Shown: positions 39,399-49,925 of the stretch, one piece after another | Layout: each line of letters starts with the position of its first letter | Numbering within the stretch: the stretch's first letter is position 1 | Origin: Candidatus Streptomyces philanthi | GTDB taxonomy: Bacteria; Actinomycetota; Actinomycetes; Streptomycetales; Streptomycetaceae | Reading direction: 5' to 3' | Length of the DNA: 64,000 nt | NCBI GenBank assembly: GCA_018114805.1 | Contig: CP073042.1 | Location: 2,418,001 to 2,482,000, forward strand | Program-made: the position numbers and the translations under genes | Notes under the pieces: generated by a model | What the model was told of the DNA's origin: nothing | The model's input: only the letters and a program-made list of their open reading frames with translations | Databases searched by the model: none

Positions 39399-40639
39399 GT
39401 CGGGGTGCCCGCCCCCGCGTTCCCGGCCGGGGAAACACCACCCGTACGGGCGATCTCGGCCTCCGTCTCGGGGGCGGCCGGGGCCGGCGCGCCGGGCTCG
39501 CTGTCGGCGTGCAGGTAGACGCGCGGGACGCGCTGGCCGATGCGGGTGACGATCTCGTAGGCGATCGTGCCCACGGCCTGTGCCCAGTCCTCGGCCGTCG
39601 GCTCGCACCGGTCGCCCGGCCCGAACAGCACGGCCTCCTGGCCCACCGCCGCCCGATCGCCGCCGAGGTCCACCACGAACTGGTCCATCGCGACCCGGCC
39701 GGCCACCGTCCGCCACTTGCCCGCCACCAGCACCGGGCCCGTGTCGGACGCCGCGCGCGGCACGCCGTCCGCGTACCCGACGGGCACCAGCGCCAGCGTC
39801 GTGTCGCCCGGCGTGCGGTAGTGGTGCCCGTACGAGACGCCGTGCCCGCCCGGCACCCGCTTGACCAGCGCGATCGACGCGGAGAGCGTCATCGCCGGGC
39901 GCAGCCCGAAGTCGGCGCTCACGCCGATCTCCGGGCTGGGCGAGACGCCGTAGGTCGCGATGCCGGACCTGACCAGGTCGAAGTGGGCGTCGGGCAGCGT
40001 CAGCAGGGCGGGCGAGTTGGCGATGTGCCGCACCTCGGGCGCGATGCCGGCGGCCTCGGCGTGCGCCAGCATGTCGCGGTACGCGGTGAGCTGGGCGGCG
40101 ATCGAGGGGTGGCCCGGCTCGTCCGCGCACGCGAAGTGCGACCACACGCCGGTGACCTGGACCGTCCCGTCCGCCTCGGCCCGCCGGGCGGCGGCCACCA
40201 GGTCGGCCCAGTCGTGCTGCTGGCAGCCGTTGCGGCCGAGCCCGGTGTCCGCCTTGAGCTGCACCCGCGCGGGCCGGCCCGCGACCCGCGCCCCGGCGAC
40301 GGCCTCGCGCAGCGCCCACATCCCGCTCACCGACACGTCGATTTCCGCCTCGACGGCCTCCCGCCAGGGCCCGCCCGGCGTCCACAGCCAGCACATCAGG
40401 CGACCGGTGTCGCCGGCCGCGCGCAGCGCGATGGCCTCCTGCGGGGTCGCCGTCCCCAGCCAGCCCGCGCCCGCCTGCCGGGCCGCCCGCGCGCAGGGGA
40501 CGGCGCCGTGGCCGTACGCGTCCGCCTTGACCACGGCCATCAGCTCGGCCCGGGGCGCGCGGGCACGCAGCGCGCGCACATTGGCCCGCAGCGCGGCCAG
40601 GTCGACCGTGGCTCGGGCACGCATCGGTGTCTCGTTCAT
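39395..40639 (-). CDS. alr: alanine racemase
   Basis: 414 residues from ATG 40639. PLP enzyme converting L- to D-alanine for peptidoglycan. PLP lysine in MAVVKADAYGHGAV; second catalytic Tyr in GGHGVSYGHHYRTPGDT; LPVGYADGVPR-type stretch ALVPVGYADGVPRAAS; GRVAMDQFVVDLG. Full length with a short Ala/Pro-rich C-terminal tail, and the stop overlaps the hydrolase start. Essential unless D-alanine is supplied, and undamaged here. Confidence 0.96.
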   Translation of the reverse strand: MNETPMRARATVDLAALRANVRALRARAPRAELMAVVKADAYGHGAVPCARAARQAGAGWLGTATPQEAIALRAAGDTGRLMCWLWTPGGPWREAVEAEIDVSVSGMWALREAVAGARVAGRPARVQLKADTGLGRNGCQQHDWADLVAAARRAEADGTVQVTGVWSHFACADEPGHPSIAAQLTAYRDMLAHAEAAGIAPEVRHIANSPALLTLPDAHFDLVRSGIATYGVSPSPEIGVSADFGLRPAMTLSASIALVKRVPGGHGVSYGHHYRTPGDTTLALVPVGYADGVPRAASDTGPVLVAGKWRTVAGRVAMDQFVVDLGGDRAAVGQEAVLFGPGDRCEPTAEDWAQAVGTIAYEIVTRIGQRVPRVYLHADSEPGAPAPAAPETEAEIARTGGVSPAGNAGAGTPT

Positions 40640-40702
40640 CAAGGCCAGTGTCTCAGGCGCCCGCCGCCCCTCCCGTGGCCCGTCCGCGTGCTGGCCCGCC
40701 GC

Positions 40703-42334
40703 TCACCCGGCGGCGGCCACGTCCCGCCAGGCCGCGCCCAGGGCCTCGGCCACCTCGGACGCCGTGACCGGCGCGCCCGGGCGGCCGGGGGCCCCGGCCG
40801 CGCGGCGGGCCGCCAGGCCGTGCAGGTAGGCGCCGGCCGACGCGGCCGTGCGGGCGTCCAGGCCGGTGGCGAGCAGCGCGCCAGTCAGCCCGGAGAGCAC
40901 GTCGCCGCTGCCGGCGGTGGCCAGCCAGCCGGTGCCGGTCGGGTTGACGCGTACGGGCTCGGCGTCCGGGCCCGTGGCGGGGCCGGCGACCAGCGTGGTG
41001 GAGCCCTTGAGTAGTACCGTCGCCCCGGTCCTCGCCGCCAGTTCCCGCACCGCCGCCAGCCGGCCCGCCTCGACCTCCTCGCGGGGGCGGCCGAGCAGCG
41101 CCGCCGCCTCGCCCGCGTGCGGGGTCAGCAGGGTCGCGGCGGTGCGGGCGCGGACGCCGTCCGGGGGCAGCAGCCGCAGCGCATCGGCGTCCACCAGCAC
41201 CGGCACGTCGCTGGCCAGCACGTCGGCGAGGGCTCGCCGGGCGTCCGCGTCGTCCCCGACGCCGGGGCCGACCACCCACGCCTGCACCCGCCCCGCCTTG
41301 CCCGGCGGGCCCGCCGAGACCAGGGTCTCGGGGAAGCGGGCGATCACGGCGTCGGCGCCCGGCCCCACGTACCGCACCGCTCCCGCGCCGCCGCGCAGCG
41401 CCCCGGCCACCGCGAGCACCGCCGCGCCGGGGTAGCGGGCCGAGCCGGCGACGACGCCGACCACGCCGCGCCGGTACTTGTCGCTCTCCGCCGCCGGGCG
41501 CGGCAGCACCGCCGCCACGTCCGCGTGCTGCAACGCCTCCACGTCGGGCACCGGCGGCAGCCACGGGCCGAGGCCGATGTCCACCAGGCGCGCCGCGCCG
41601 GCGTGTTCGGCGGCCGGGTCGATGAGCAGCCCGGGCTTGTACGTGCCGAAGGTGACCGTCGCCGTGGCCCGCACCGCCGCGCCGCGCACCTCGCCGGTGT
41701 CGGCGTCCACGCCGCTGGGCAGGTCGACGGCGACCACCGGCACGTCGGCGTCGGCGACAGCCCGGGCCAGGTGCGCGGCGTCCGGCCGCAGCCCGCCCCG
41801 GCCGCCGATGCCCACGATCCCGTCCAGCACGAGGTCGGCCCGGGCGAGGGCCCGCAGCGCGGGGTGGTCGTCGCGCCGCCCCGTACGGGTGCCGCCCGCG
41901 TGCCCGCCGCCGGTCCGCTCCGCCGCGCCGTCGCCCGGCGCCGCCGCCGGGCCCGGCCCCGCGTCCGGGCCGGCCGCGTCGACAAGCAGGCCGCCCGCCG
42001 CGCGCAGGGCCGCGGCGCCGCCGGCGTGGGCGCGGTCGGGGGCGAGCAGCAGAGCGGTGACGGCGGCCCCGCGACGGGCCAGCCGGGCGCCCGCATAGAG
42101 GGCGTCGCCCCCGTTGTCGCCGCTGCCGACGAGCAGCACCACCCGCGCGCCGGACACCCGCCCGCGCGGTGCCGGCCCCGGCCCGGTGCGGGGCCCCGCG
42201 CCCGCGCCCAGCAGCCCGGCGCAGGCGGCGGCGAGGCCGGCCGCTGCCCGGTGCATGAGCGTTCCCTCCGGCAACCGGGCTAACAGCTCGCGCTCGGCGG
42301 CCCGTACGGTCTCCACGCTGTACGCAGTCCTCAT
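40703..42334 (-). CDS. nnr: bifunctional NAD(P)H-hydrate epimerase / ADP-dependent dehydratase
   Basis: 543 residues from ATG 42334. N-terminal YjeF_N epimerase domain (residues 1-about 255) with GSGDNGGDALYAGARLA and VAVDLPSGVDADTGEV; C-terminal ribokinase-like dehydratase domain with VLLKGSTTLVAG and NPTGTGWLATAGSGDVLSG. Repairs damaged NADHX and NADPHX. The insertion at residues about 120-150 is low-complexity. Lies between acpS and alr, both intact, 63 bp before alr. Confidence 0.94.
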   Translation of the reverse strand: MRTAYSVETVRAAERELLARLPEGTLMHRAAAGLAAACAGLLGAGAGPRTGPGPAPRGRVSGARVVLLVGSGDNGGDALYAGARLARRGAAVTALLLAPDRAHAGGAAALRAAGGLLVDAAGPDAGPGPAAAPGDGAAERTGGGHAGGTRTGRRDDHPALRALARADLVLDGIVGIGGRGGLRPDAAHLARAVADADVPVVAVDLPSGVDADTGEVRGAAVRATATVTFGTYKPGLLIDPAAEHAGAARLVDIGLGPWLPPVPDVEALQHADVAAVLPRPAAESDKYRRGVVGVVAGSARYPGAAVLAVAGALRGGAGAVRYVGPGADAVIARFPETLVSAGPPGKAGRVQAWVVGPGVGDDADARRALADVLASDVPVLVDADALRLLPPDGVRARTAATLLTPHAGEAAALLGRPREEVEAGRLAAVRELAARTGATVLLKGSTTLVAGPATGPDAEPVRVNPTGTGWLATAGSGDVLSGLTGALLATGLDARTAASAGAYLHGLAARRAAGAPGRPGAPVTASEVAEALGAAWRDVAAAG

Positions 42335-42420
42335 GCGCCCCAGTCTCCCGCGCCGGGCGCACGGCGGCCGGGCGGGCGGGCGCCGCACCCGGGCCCGCCG
42401 CGGGCGCCGCCGGCCGCGTG

Positions 42421-42843
42421 CTACCGCGCCGGCCAGTCGTCCGCCGAGCCGTCCGGGGCGGGCTCGGCGGCCGGCTCGCCCTCGGCAATGACCACGGCCG
42501 ACGCGACGCCCGCGTCGTGGCTGAGCGAGACGTGCCAGGTGCGCACGCCCAGTTCGGCCGCCCGCTCGGCGACGGTGCCGCGCACCCGCAGCCGGGGCTG
42601 GCCGCTGGGCAGCGTCCAGATCTCCGCGTCCGTCCAGCGCAGCCCGCCCGGCGCGCCGAGCGCCTTGGCCAGCGCCTCCTTCGCGGCGAACCGGGCGGCC
42701 AGCGACGCGGTGCCCCGCCGCTCGCCGATGGGCAGCCACAGCTCCCGCCGTACGAAGACCCGCTCGGCCAGCCCCGGCGTGCGCTCGATGGCCGCGCCGA
42801 ACCGGTCGATCTCGGCGACGTCGATCCCCAACCCGATGATCAC
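42421..42843 (-). CDS. acpS: holo-[acyl-carrier-protein] synthase
   Basis: 140 residues from GTG 42843. Transfers 4'-phosphopantetheine from CoA to [18 protein letters not shown] holds the Mg-binding Asp, and [14 protein letters not shown] the Glu/Lys pair; [19 protein letters not shown] closes the fold. Its start overlaps the stop of a 20-codon ORF in GTGA. A 20-residue acidic tail is extra relative to E. coli AcpS. Confidence 0.96.
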   Translation of the reverse strand: MIIGLGIDVAEIDRFGAAIERTPGLAERVFVRRELWLPIGERRGTASLAARFAAKEALAKALGAPGGLRWTDAEIWTLPSGQPRLRVRGTVAERAAELGVRTWHVSLSHDAGVASAVVIAEGEPAAEPAPDGSADDWPAR

Positions 42844-42902
42844 GAGGCCGCCCCGTGGGGGCCATGGCCCGTGGCGGCCACCAGCCGCGCCGTCTCGCTC
42901 AT
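42840..42902 (-). CDS. 20-codon ORF linking glmS to acpS
   Basis: ATG 42902 lies 2 nt after the glmS stop, with GGTGGAG upstream inside glmS, and its TGA overlaps the acpS GTG. It encodes [20 protein letters not shown]. The gapless stop/start arrangement on both sides suggests it is translated, perhaps only to pass ribosomes from glmS to acpS, whose own ribosome binding site is poor. Confidence 0.45.
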   Translation of the reverse strand: MSETARLVAATGHGPHGAAS

Positions 42903-42904
42903 CC

Positions 42905-44752
42905 TCACTCCACCGTCACGGACTTGGCGAGGTTGCGCGGCTGGTCCACTTCTTTGCCGCGGGCCGTGGCCAGTTCGCATGCGAAGACCTGCAACGGCAC
43001 GGTGGTCACCAGCGGCTGGAGCAGCGTCGGCGTGGCCGGGACCTCGACGAGGTGGTCGGCGTACGGCGCCACGCCCGTGTCGCCGCGCTCGGCGATCACG
43101 ATGGTGCGGGCGCCACGGGCCCTGATCTCCTGGATGTTGGAGACGATCTTGTCGTGCAGTACGGGCCGGCCGCGCGGCGAGGGGACGATCACGACCACCG
43201 GCACGCCGTCCTCGGCCAGCGCGATCGGCCCGTGCTTCAGCTCGCCCGTGGCGAACACCTCGGCGTGCATGTACGCCAGCTCCTTGAGCTTGAGGGCGCC
43301 TTCGAGGGCCACCGGGTAGCCCACGTGCCGGCCCAGGAACAGCACCGTGTCCTGGTCGGCCAGCGAGCGCGCCAGCTCGCGCACCGGCTCCATCGTCTCC
43401 AGGACCCGCTCCACCTGGATGGCGATCTCCGACAGCTCCCAGATGACCGGGTACGCCTCGTCGCCCCACTTGGTGCCGCGCAGCTGGCCGAGGTAGAGCG
43501 CGACGAGGTAGCAGGCGACGAGTTGGGTGAGGAACGCCTTCGTGGAGGCGACGGCGACCTCGGGCCCGGCGTGCGTGTAGAGCACGGCGTCGGACTCGCG
43601 CGGGATGGTGGAGCCGTTGGTGTTGCAGATGGCCAGGACCCGGGCGCCCTGCTCGCGGGCGTGCCGCAGCGCCATCAGGGTGTCTATGGTCTCGCCGGAC
43701 TGGGAGATGGCGACGACCAGGGTGCGCGGGCCCAGGATCGGGTCGCGGTAACGGAACTCGCTGGGCAGCTCAGTCTCGCAGGGGATGCGGGTCCAGTGCT
43801 CGATGGCGTACTTGGCGATCATCCCGGCGTGGAAGGCGGTGCCGCACGCCACGATGACGATCTTGTCGACCTCACGCAGCTCGGCGGCCGGGATGCGGAC
43901 CTCGTCCAGTGACAGGTCGCCGGCGGCGTCGATCCGGCCGAGCAGCGTGTCGGCCACGGCCTTCGGCTGCTCGGCGATCTCCTTGAGCATGAAGTAGTCG
44001 TAACCGCCCTTCTCGGCGGCTGAGGCGTCCCAGTCCACGTGGCACGGGCGCACCGTCGCCGGCGCACCGTCGAAGCCGGTGACCGTGACCGCGTCCCGGC
44101 GCACCTCCACCACCTGGTCCTGACCGAGTTCGATGGCCTCGCGGGTGTGCTCGATGAACGCGGAGACGTAGGAGGCCAGGAAGTTCTCCCCGACCCCGAC
44201 GCCCACCACCAGCGGCGAGTTGCGGCGCGCCCCGACCACCACGTCGGGGTCGTCGGCCACCACCGCGACCAGCGTGAACGCGCCCTCAAGCCGACCGCAC
44301 ACCTGCCGCGTCGACTCCGCCAGGTCGCCGGTGGAGCAGAAGGACTCGGCGAGCAGGTGCGCGACGACCTCGGTGTCGGTCTCCGACGCGAGGGCGTGGC
44401 CGCGCTCGGCCAACTCGGCGCGGAGCGGCGCGAAGTTCTCGATGATGCCGTTGTGGACGACGGCGACCCGGCCCGCGTCGTCCAGGTGCGGGTGGGCGTT
44501 GGCGTCGGTGGGCCCGCCGTGGGTGGCCGAGCGGGTGTGGCCGATGCCGGCGGTGCCGGTCGGCAACGGCCGGTCGGCCAGCTCCTCGTGCAGGTTGGCG
44601 AGCTTGCCCGCCTTCTTCCCGGCGGCCAGGCCGCCGTCGGCGAGGACCGCGACCCCCGCCGAGTCGCAGCCCCGGTACTCGAGGCGCCCGAGCCTGGCCA
44701 GAACGACGTCGAGGGCGGACCGCCCTCCCACATAGCCAACGATTCCGCACAT
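42905..44752 (-). CDS. glmS: glutamine-fructose-6-phosphate aminotransferase (isomerising)
   Basis: 615 residues from ATG 44752. Class II glutaminase with the N-terminal nucleophile in [35 protein letters not shown] and NGIIENF; two SIS domains with [33 protein letters not shown] and [17 protein letters not shown]; the C-terminal KSVTVE is the canonical end. Makes glucosamine 6-phosphate for peptidoglycan. First gene of the glmS-(20 aa)-acpS-nnr-alr-hydrolase-tsaE unit. Intact. No glmS riboswitch or upstream structure recognised in the 123-bp divergent region. Confidence 0.97.
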   Translation of the reverse strand: MCGIVGYVGGRSALDVVLARLGRLEYRGCDSAGVAVLADGGLAAGKKAGKLANLHEELADRPLPTGTAGIGHTRSATHGGPTDANAHPHLDDAGRVAVVHNGIIENFAPLRAELAERGHALASETDTEVVAHLLAESFCSTGDLAESTRQVCGRLEGAFTLVAVVADDPDVVVGARRNSPLVVGVGVGENFLASYVSAFIEHTREAIELGQDQVVEVRRDAVTVTGFDGAPATVRPCHVDWDASAAEKGGYDYFMLKEIAEQPKAVADTLLGRIDAAGDLSLDEVRIPAAELREVDKIVIVACGTAFHAGMIAKYAIEHWTRIPCETELPSEFRYRDPILGPRTLVVAISQSGETIDTLMALRHAREQGARVLAICNTNGSTIPRESDAVLYTHAGPEVAVASTKAFLTQLVACYLVALYLGQLRGTKWGDEAYPVIWELSEIAIQVERVLETMEPVRELARSLADQDTVLFLGRHVGYPVALEGALKLKELAYMHAEVFATGELKHGPIALAEDGVPVVVIVPSPRGRPVLHDKIVSNIQEIRARGARTIVIAERGDTGVAPYADHLVEVPATPTLLQPLVTTVPLQVFACELATARGKEVDQPRNLAKSVTVE

Positions 44753-44875
44753 GGGGTGCAGCGTACGCGCGGCCCCCGCCGGGCGGGTCGCGGGTGGGGC
44801 GCCGGGTGGGTCGCCACGCCCCGGCGTGACCGAACGCACGCCCCGTACCGCGCCGTGAGAACCCACAATGAATCA

Positions 44876-45895
44876 GTGATCAGGTCTTCGGTGAGTGACC
44901 AACGGCCGCACGGCGGGCCGCACGGTGGTGTTCCGCGGCGGGCCGAGTCGAGCCCGTACGTGGATCTCTCGCGCGCCCAGTGGAGCGGGCTGCGCGAGAA
45001 GACGCCGCTGCCGCTGACGGCGGAGGAGGTGGAGCGGCTGCGCGGCCTCGGTGACGTCATCGACCTCGACGAGGTGCGCGACGTGTACCTGCCGCTGTCC
45101 CGGCTGCTCAACCTCTACGTGGGGGCCACCAGCAACCTGCGGGGCGCCCTCAACACCTTCCTCGGCGACGCGGGCAGCGGCCAGGGCGCGCAGCAGGGCA
45201 CGCCGTTCGTCATAGGGGTGGCCGGCAGCGTCGCGGTCGGCAAGTCCACCACTGCACGCCTCCTCCAGGCCCTGCTCGCGCGCTGGCCCGAGCACCCGCG
45301 CGTCGAGCTGGTCACCACGGACGGCTTCCTGCTGCCCAACGCCGAACTGCACCGGCGCGGCCTGATGTCCCGCAAGGGCTTCCCCGAGTCCTACGACCGC
45401 CGGGCGCTGACCCGCTTCGTGGCCGACGTGAAGGCCGGCAAGGACGAGGTCAGCGCGCCCGTCTACTCCCACCTGGTGTACGACATCGTCCCCGACCAGC
45501 GACTGACCGTGCGCCGCCCCGACATCCTCATCGTCGAGGGCCTGAACGTGCTCCAGCCCGCGCTGCCCGGCAAGGACGGCAGGACGCGGGTGGCGCTGGC
45601 CGACTACTTCGACTTCAGCGTGTACGTGGACGCCCGGACGGAGGACATCGAGCGCTGGTACCTGGGCCGGTTCAGCAAGCTGCGCGAGACGGCGTTCCAG
45701 AACCCGTTCTCGTACTTCCGCAAGTACACCCAGGTCTCCGAGGACGAGGCGCTCGACTACGCGCGCATGATCTGGCGCACGGTCAACCGGCCCAACCTGC
45801 AACAGAACGTGGCCCCCAACCGGGGCCGGGCCACCCTCGTACTCCGCAAGGGCCCCGACCACAAGGTGGAACGCCTGCGGCTGCGCAAGCTGTGA
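44876..45895 (+). CDS. coaA: type I pantothenate kinase
   Basis: 339 residues from GTG 44876 (a GTG at 44891 is possible; the longer form matches the Streptomyces N terminus). P-loop [18 protein letters not shown], then [34 protein letters not shown] and the C-terminal [19 protein letters not shown]. Phosphorylates pantothenate, first step to CoA, which feeds the AcpS across the divergent promoter region. Intact. Confidence 0.95.
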   Translation: MIRSSVSDQRPHGGPHGGVPRRAESSPYVDLSRAQWSGLREKTPLPLTAEEVERLRGLGDVIDLDEVRDVYLPLSRLLNLYVGATSNLRGALNTFLGDAGSGQGAQQGTPFVIGVAGSVAVGKSTTARLLQALLARWPEHPRVELVTTDGFLLPNAELHRRGLMSRKGFPESYDRRALTRFVADVKAGKDEVSAPVYSHLVYDIVPDQRLTVRRPDILIVEGLNVLQPALPGKDGRTRVALADYFDFSVYVDARTEDIERWYLGRFSKLRETAFQNPFSYFRKYTQVSEDEALDYARMIWRTVNRPNLQQNVAPNRGRATLVLRKGPDHKVERLRLRKL

Positions 45896-46040
45896 CCGCG
45901 CGGGGCGGCCCGCGCCCCGTACGGGCCGGCGCACCCGCCCCCCCGTCACGCCCCGTAGGCTGCCCCTCCGCGACCCCGACCCGACCGTCCGGGTGACGCC
46001 GACCTGATGCCGGCGTGACGCCGACTCCAAGGAGCCCGCC

Positions 46041-46991
46041 GTGCTGCACCTGCGGTTGATCGTCCCCGCGCACCGCATCGACGAGGTGGTCGCGCTCTTC
46101 GAGCGCAGCGTGGGTGCCACACACCTGGCCGTACTCACCGGGGCCGGCCGCGACCCGGCCGGCGACGTGGTGCTGTGCGACGTGGCGCGGGAGGCTGCCG
46201 ACGAGGTGCTCAGCGAACTGCGGGCGATCGGCATCGACGAGTGCGGTGCGATCACCGTCGAGAACATCGACCTGACGCTGTCGCACCGGGCGGACCGGGC
46301 CGAGGAGGAGGCGCCCGGCGAGGGCTCGGACGCGGTGGTGTGGGAACAACTCGTGGAGGCCACCCACGAGGAGTCCACCCTCTCCGTCACCTTCCTGGCC
46401 TTCCTGACGGTGGCGATGATGCTCGCCGCCTGCGGTGTCGTCCTCGACAACGCGATCCTGGTCGTCGGCGCGATGGCCGTCGGCCCGGAGTTCGGCCCGC
46501 TCGCCGGGCTGTGCACCACGCTGGTCCGGCGCGCCCCACGGCTGGCGGTGCGCTCGCTGCTCGCCCTGCTGGTGGGGTTCGCGGTGGCGATGGCGCTGAC
46601 GACGCTGTTCAGCCTGTTCATGGACGCGGCGGGGCTCTTCCACAAGGCCGACGTGGAGGCCGAGCGGCCGAACACCAACTTCATCTACCGGCCCGACCTG
46701 TTCTCCTTCGTCGTGGCCTTCCTCGCCGGCATCGCCGGCACGCTGTCGCTGACGTCGGCGAAGTCGGGCGCGCTGGTCGGCGTGGCGATCTCGGTGACCA
46801 CGGTCCCGGCCGCCGCCAACGCCGCCGTCGCCCTCGGCTACGGCGACCTGGGCCAGACCGGCGGCTCCACGGAACAACTCCTGCTCAACCTCGCGGGCAT
46901 CGCCATCGCCGGCACGCTGACGCTGCTGGCCCAGCGCCTATACTGGTCCCGCCACACCCAGTTCCGGGACGCCCGCCGTACCAAAGGCTGA
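46041..46991 (+). CDS. DUF389 membrane protein
   Basis: 316 residues from GTG 46041 with AAGGAG 8 nt upstream. An N-terminal soluble region of about 95 residues (LHLRLIVPAHRIDEVVALFE) precedes five to six membrane helices, including LSVTFLAFLTVAMMLAACG, ALLVGFAVAMALTTLFSLFM, and SVTTVPAAANAAVALGYGDL typical of the DUF389 family. Function not established. Intact. Confidence 0.88.
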   Translation: MLHLRLIVPAHRIDEVVALFERSVGATHLAVLTGAGRDPAGDVVLCDVAREAADEVLSELRAIGIDECGAITVENIDLTLSHRADRAEEEAPGEGSDAVVWEQLVEATHEESTLSVTFLAFLTVAMMLAACGVVLDNAILVVGAMAVGPEFGPLAGLCTTLVRRAPRLAVRSLLALLVGFAVAMALTTLFSLFMDAAGLFHKADVEAERPNTNFIYRPDLFSFVVAFLAGIAGTLSLTSAKSGALVGVAISVTTVPAAANAAVALGYGDLGQTGGSTEQLLLNLAGIAIAGTLTLLAQRLYWSRHTQFRDARRTKG

Positions 46992-47082
46992 GCGGCGGGG
47001 CCGAGGGTCCGGAGGGGCGCGGCGGGCCCGGCGGCCGGGGCGGGGCCGGGGTTGGTGCCCGTGCCGCGCGGCGCCGCGCGGC

Positions 47083-47553
47083 TCACAAAGCGATGAGCGC
47101 CGCGTCGGTGGGGGTGAAGCCGCAGCCGTCGAAGTAGAACGCGCGCAGGTGGTCCTCGAAGTCCACGTGCAGCCACTCGCACCCCGCGGCCCGCGCCCCG
47201 TCCACGGCCGCCGCCACCAGCCGCGCCCCCACCCCCGTCCGCCGCACGCCCTCGGCCACCACGGTGTACAGCACGAACGCGTGCACCCCGCCGTCCCAGG
47301 CCACATTGACGAACCCGACCAACTCGTCCCCGCGCCGCGCGCACACCCACCCGAGGCTGTGCCGGTGCGCCTGGGTGTGGCAGTCGATGTCCAGTGGCGG
47401 GTGGTCGAACCCCTGCGCGTGCAGGGCGTTGACCTCGGGGTTGGCGAAGTCACCGCGCCAGACGTAGGCCGTCACGGGTGGGGGTCCGGACGCACAGTCA
47501 CCGGCGGGCCGGGGTCGCGGCTGGCTCTGGTGGGCGGTGATGGGCTCGGGCAT
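47083..47553 (-). CDS. GNAT family N-acetyltransferase
   Basis: 156 residues from ATG 47553. Contains the acetyl-CoA motif GVRRTGVGARLVAAAVDGAR, preceded by VGFVNVAWDGGVHAFVLYT and followed by FYFDGCGFTPTDAAL. Preceded by no good ribosome binding site; a GTG at 47475 (VTAYVWRGDF) is an alternative start. Substrate unknown. Convergent with the DUF389 gene. Confidence 0.85.
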   Translation of the reverse strand: MPEPITAHQSQPRPRPAGDCASGPPPVTAYVWRGDFANPEVNALHAQGFDHPPLDIDCHTQAHRHSLGWVCARRGDELVGFVNVAWDGGVHAFVLYTVVAEGVRRTGVGARLVAAAVDGARAAGCEWLHVDFEDHLRAFYFDGCGFTPTDAALIAL

Positions 47554-47650
47554 GGTGGGGAGGGTAGGGGGTGTGGGTGGCGGGCGGGGCGGTATTTCGG
47601 GGTGGGGCCCGGCGGGGAGCCAGCGACGGCCTGGCGGGGTGACGGCGCGA

Positions 47651-48788
47651 TCAGCCAGCCACGGCCTCGATGAGGGAGAACGGCGCGGCCTCGGCGATGG
47701 GGGTGACCGAGGTGAGGGTCAGGCCCGCGCGGTGGCAGACCTCGGTGAAGTCCGCGCGGGTGCGTTCCCTGCCGCCGACGTTCACGAGCATGTTGAGATC
47801 GGACAGGTAGGTGATCCCGCCGTCGGTGACGTCGGCCTCGGCACGGGGGTCGCCGACCTCGGGGAGTACGGGCTCCACGATGAGGACACGGCCACCGGGC
47901 GGCAGCACCGCGCGGCAGTTGCGCAGGATGGTGACCACCTGATCGTCCGTCCAGTCGTGCAGCACGCTCTTCATCAGGTAGAGGTCCGAGCCCGCGGGCA
48001 CCGAGCGGAAGAAGTCGCCGGCGGCCAGCGAGCAGCGTCCCGCCACGCCGTGCCGCTCCAGCGTCGTCGGCGCCTCGGACAGGCCCTCCGCTGTGTCGAA
48101 GAGCACGCCGGTCAGGCCCGGGTGGGCGGCCAGCACGCCGGCCAGGAGGGTTCCGTCGCCCCCGCCGACGTCCGTGACCGTGGTGAAGCGGCCGAAGTCG
48201 TATGTGGACGGCAGGGCGGCGGCGGTCGCCGCGACGGCCTGGCTCATCGCCGCGTTGAACTCCGTGGAGAGTTCGGGGTGCTGGGCGAGGTGGCTGAAGA
48301 AGTCGGTGCCGAAGACGGCATCGAACGCGATCTCTCCGGTGCGGACGCTGTCGTCCAGGTGCTCCCAGGCCCGCACGATCGTCGGCTCGGTGAACATCCG
48401 CACGAACGAGGTGAGCGAGTCGGGGTTTCCGGGATCGAGGAGGGCGCCCGCGGGGGTCGCCGCGAAGTGGTCGGGGGTGTGTTTCCACCAGCAGGCCGAG
48501 GCCGGCCAGGGCGCGCAGCAACCGCGTCATGGGCTGGGGTTGGGCGCCAACCTCGGCGGCCACCTCGGTGGCCGGGCGAGGCGTGGCGCCGACCCGTTCC
48601 ATCACCTCCAACCGGACCGCCGCGCGCAGGGTCTGCGCGGCCATGCTGCCGAACGCGAGCCGAACGATCAGATCGCGGTCGGCCGCGCCCGCTCCTCCGG
48701 CGTCACCCGCTCCTCCGGCGTAGCCTGCTTCTCGGACGTCGGTTGCTTGTCGGGCGTCGCCTGCCTGTCGGGCATCGGTGTTCGTCAC
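47651..48788 (-). pseudogene. O-methyltransferase (acetylserotonin OMT-like), frameshifted
   Basis: GTG start 48788 after AAGGGAA. N terminus is a run of Ala/Gly/Asp repeats, then the dimerisation helices (LIVRLAFGSMAAQTLRAAV, TRLLRALAGLGLLVET). The frame shifts at a C5 run near 48478-48483; removing one C joins VETHP to DHFAATPAGALLDPGNPDS. The SAM domain follows: VTDVGGGDGTLLAGVLAAHP, then the catalytic His region SVLHDWTDDQVVTILRNC and VLIVEPVLPE. This family methylates phenolic secondary metabolites. It stands next to an AraC-type regulator, 123 bp upstream. Confidence 0.82.
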
Positions 48789-48911
48789 GGTGCTTTCCCT
48801 TCTTCGGGTGGGTGGTGAGGGTGGGAGGGAGCGGGCACACGGGCGCGGCCGGCCTCCTCCGCGTGGGGGCGGCTCAGCGGAGCGTCATCGGCAGCGACCA
48901 GCCAGCAGAGC

Positions 48912-49727
48912 TCAACCAGCAGAGGTCAGCCGGTGAGCCAGGGCGCCGGGGGTGCACCCGGCCAGGGCCGCTACGTCCCGGTGCAGATGCGGCTGGTCGG
49001 CGTAGCCGCAGGTCAGGGCGACCGTGCTGGCGCTCTCGCCCGCGCGCAGCGCCCGTACCGCGTGGTCGAAGCGGACCAGCATGGCGGCCCGCTTGGGAGT
49101 GAGGCCGAGTTGGGCGTGGAACCGGGTGCGCAGCCGCTTGCGGCTCCAGCCGCAGGACGCGGCGAGGTCACCCACCCGTATCCGGCCTCGGCGGGCCACG
49201 ATGGTGTCCCAGGCGGCGGCGACCTCGGGGGCCATTGACGGGGCCGCCGCCCGCTCGGTGAGGAACTCCTCGGTCAGCGCGAGCCGCTCCTGCCACGTCG
49301 TGGCCTCGGTCAACCGCTCGCGCAGACGTCGTTCCGGCGCTCCCCACAGGTCCGCGAGGCTGGTGATCGACCCGTCCAGTTCGGGTGGGGAGACCCCCAG
49401 CAGCCCGTAGGCGGCCCGGGGCGACAGCCGTACCTCCACGCACTCGACGCGCACCCGGGCCGGGCCCGGGTGACAGCGCGGCGACCAGGCTCCGCAGGTA
49501 CCGGTGCCCGGTGGCGCCCTCCACCGCGAGCGGCTCGCTCCCGAGCCCGATGACGAGGATCACGGCCGGCTGCGGGAGCAGCCGCAGGTCGAGGCCGGCG
49601 GCGGCCCGGTCACGGTATCAGGCCATCCGTACGCCGTCGAGCGACGTACCACCGAGCGGGCGGGCGACCTCCCAGCCGCGCTCGGCATCGCGATCCGTGG
49701 GGGCGCCCCCACTTCGTGTCTGCGCAT
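48912..49727 (-). pseudogene. AraC-family transcriptional regulator, multiply disrupted
   Basis: The C-terminal half (from about 49454) is intact: VRVECVEVRLSPRAAYGLLG, then the AraC domain VGDLAASCGWSRKRLRTRF and LTCGYADQPHLHRDVAAL. Upstream, AVILVIGLGSEPLAVEGATG is in another frame (shift near 49460). In that frame a TGA at 49618-49620 lies between WEVARPLGGTSLDGVRMA and YRDRAAAGLDLRLLPQPAV, where relatives have Gly (GGA to TGA). A third shift in a G5/C5 stretch near 49705 is needed to reach the ATG at 49727. So at least three lesions. It probably regulated the adjacent methyltransferase. Confidence 0.65.
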
Positions 49728-49925
49728 GCCCCTACCGTCTACCGTCGCCGACTTCGGCGGCCCTGTCTTGGACGAAAGGTCCCTGCAGCGCGGACGGAAG
49801 GGCTGGAGGTCTCGGACGGACGGCCCGTACGTCTCGCTCTCGCGCGGAAGGCCCGTGCGCGGCGTCACCGACCGGGCGGTTCCGTCGCCCCGCATCTCGC
49901 TACGGCAGGTGGGCGCGTACGCCGA

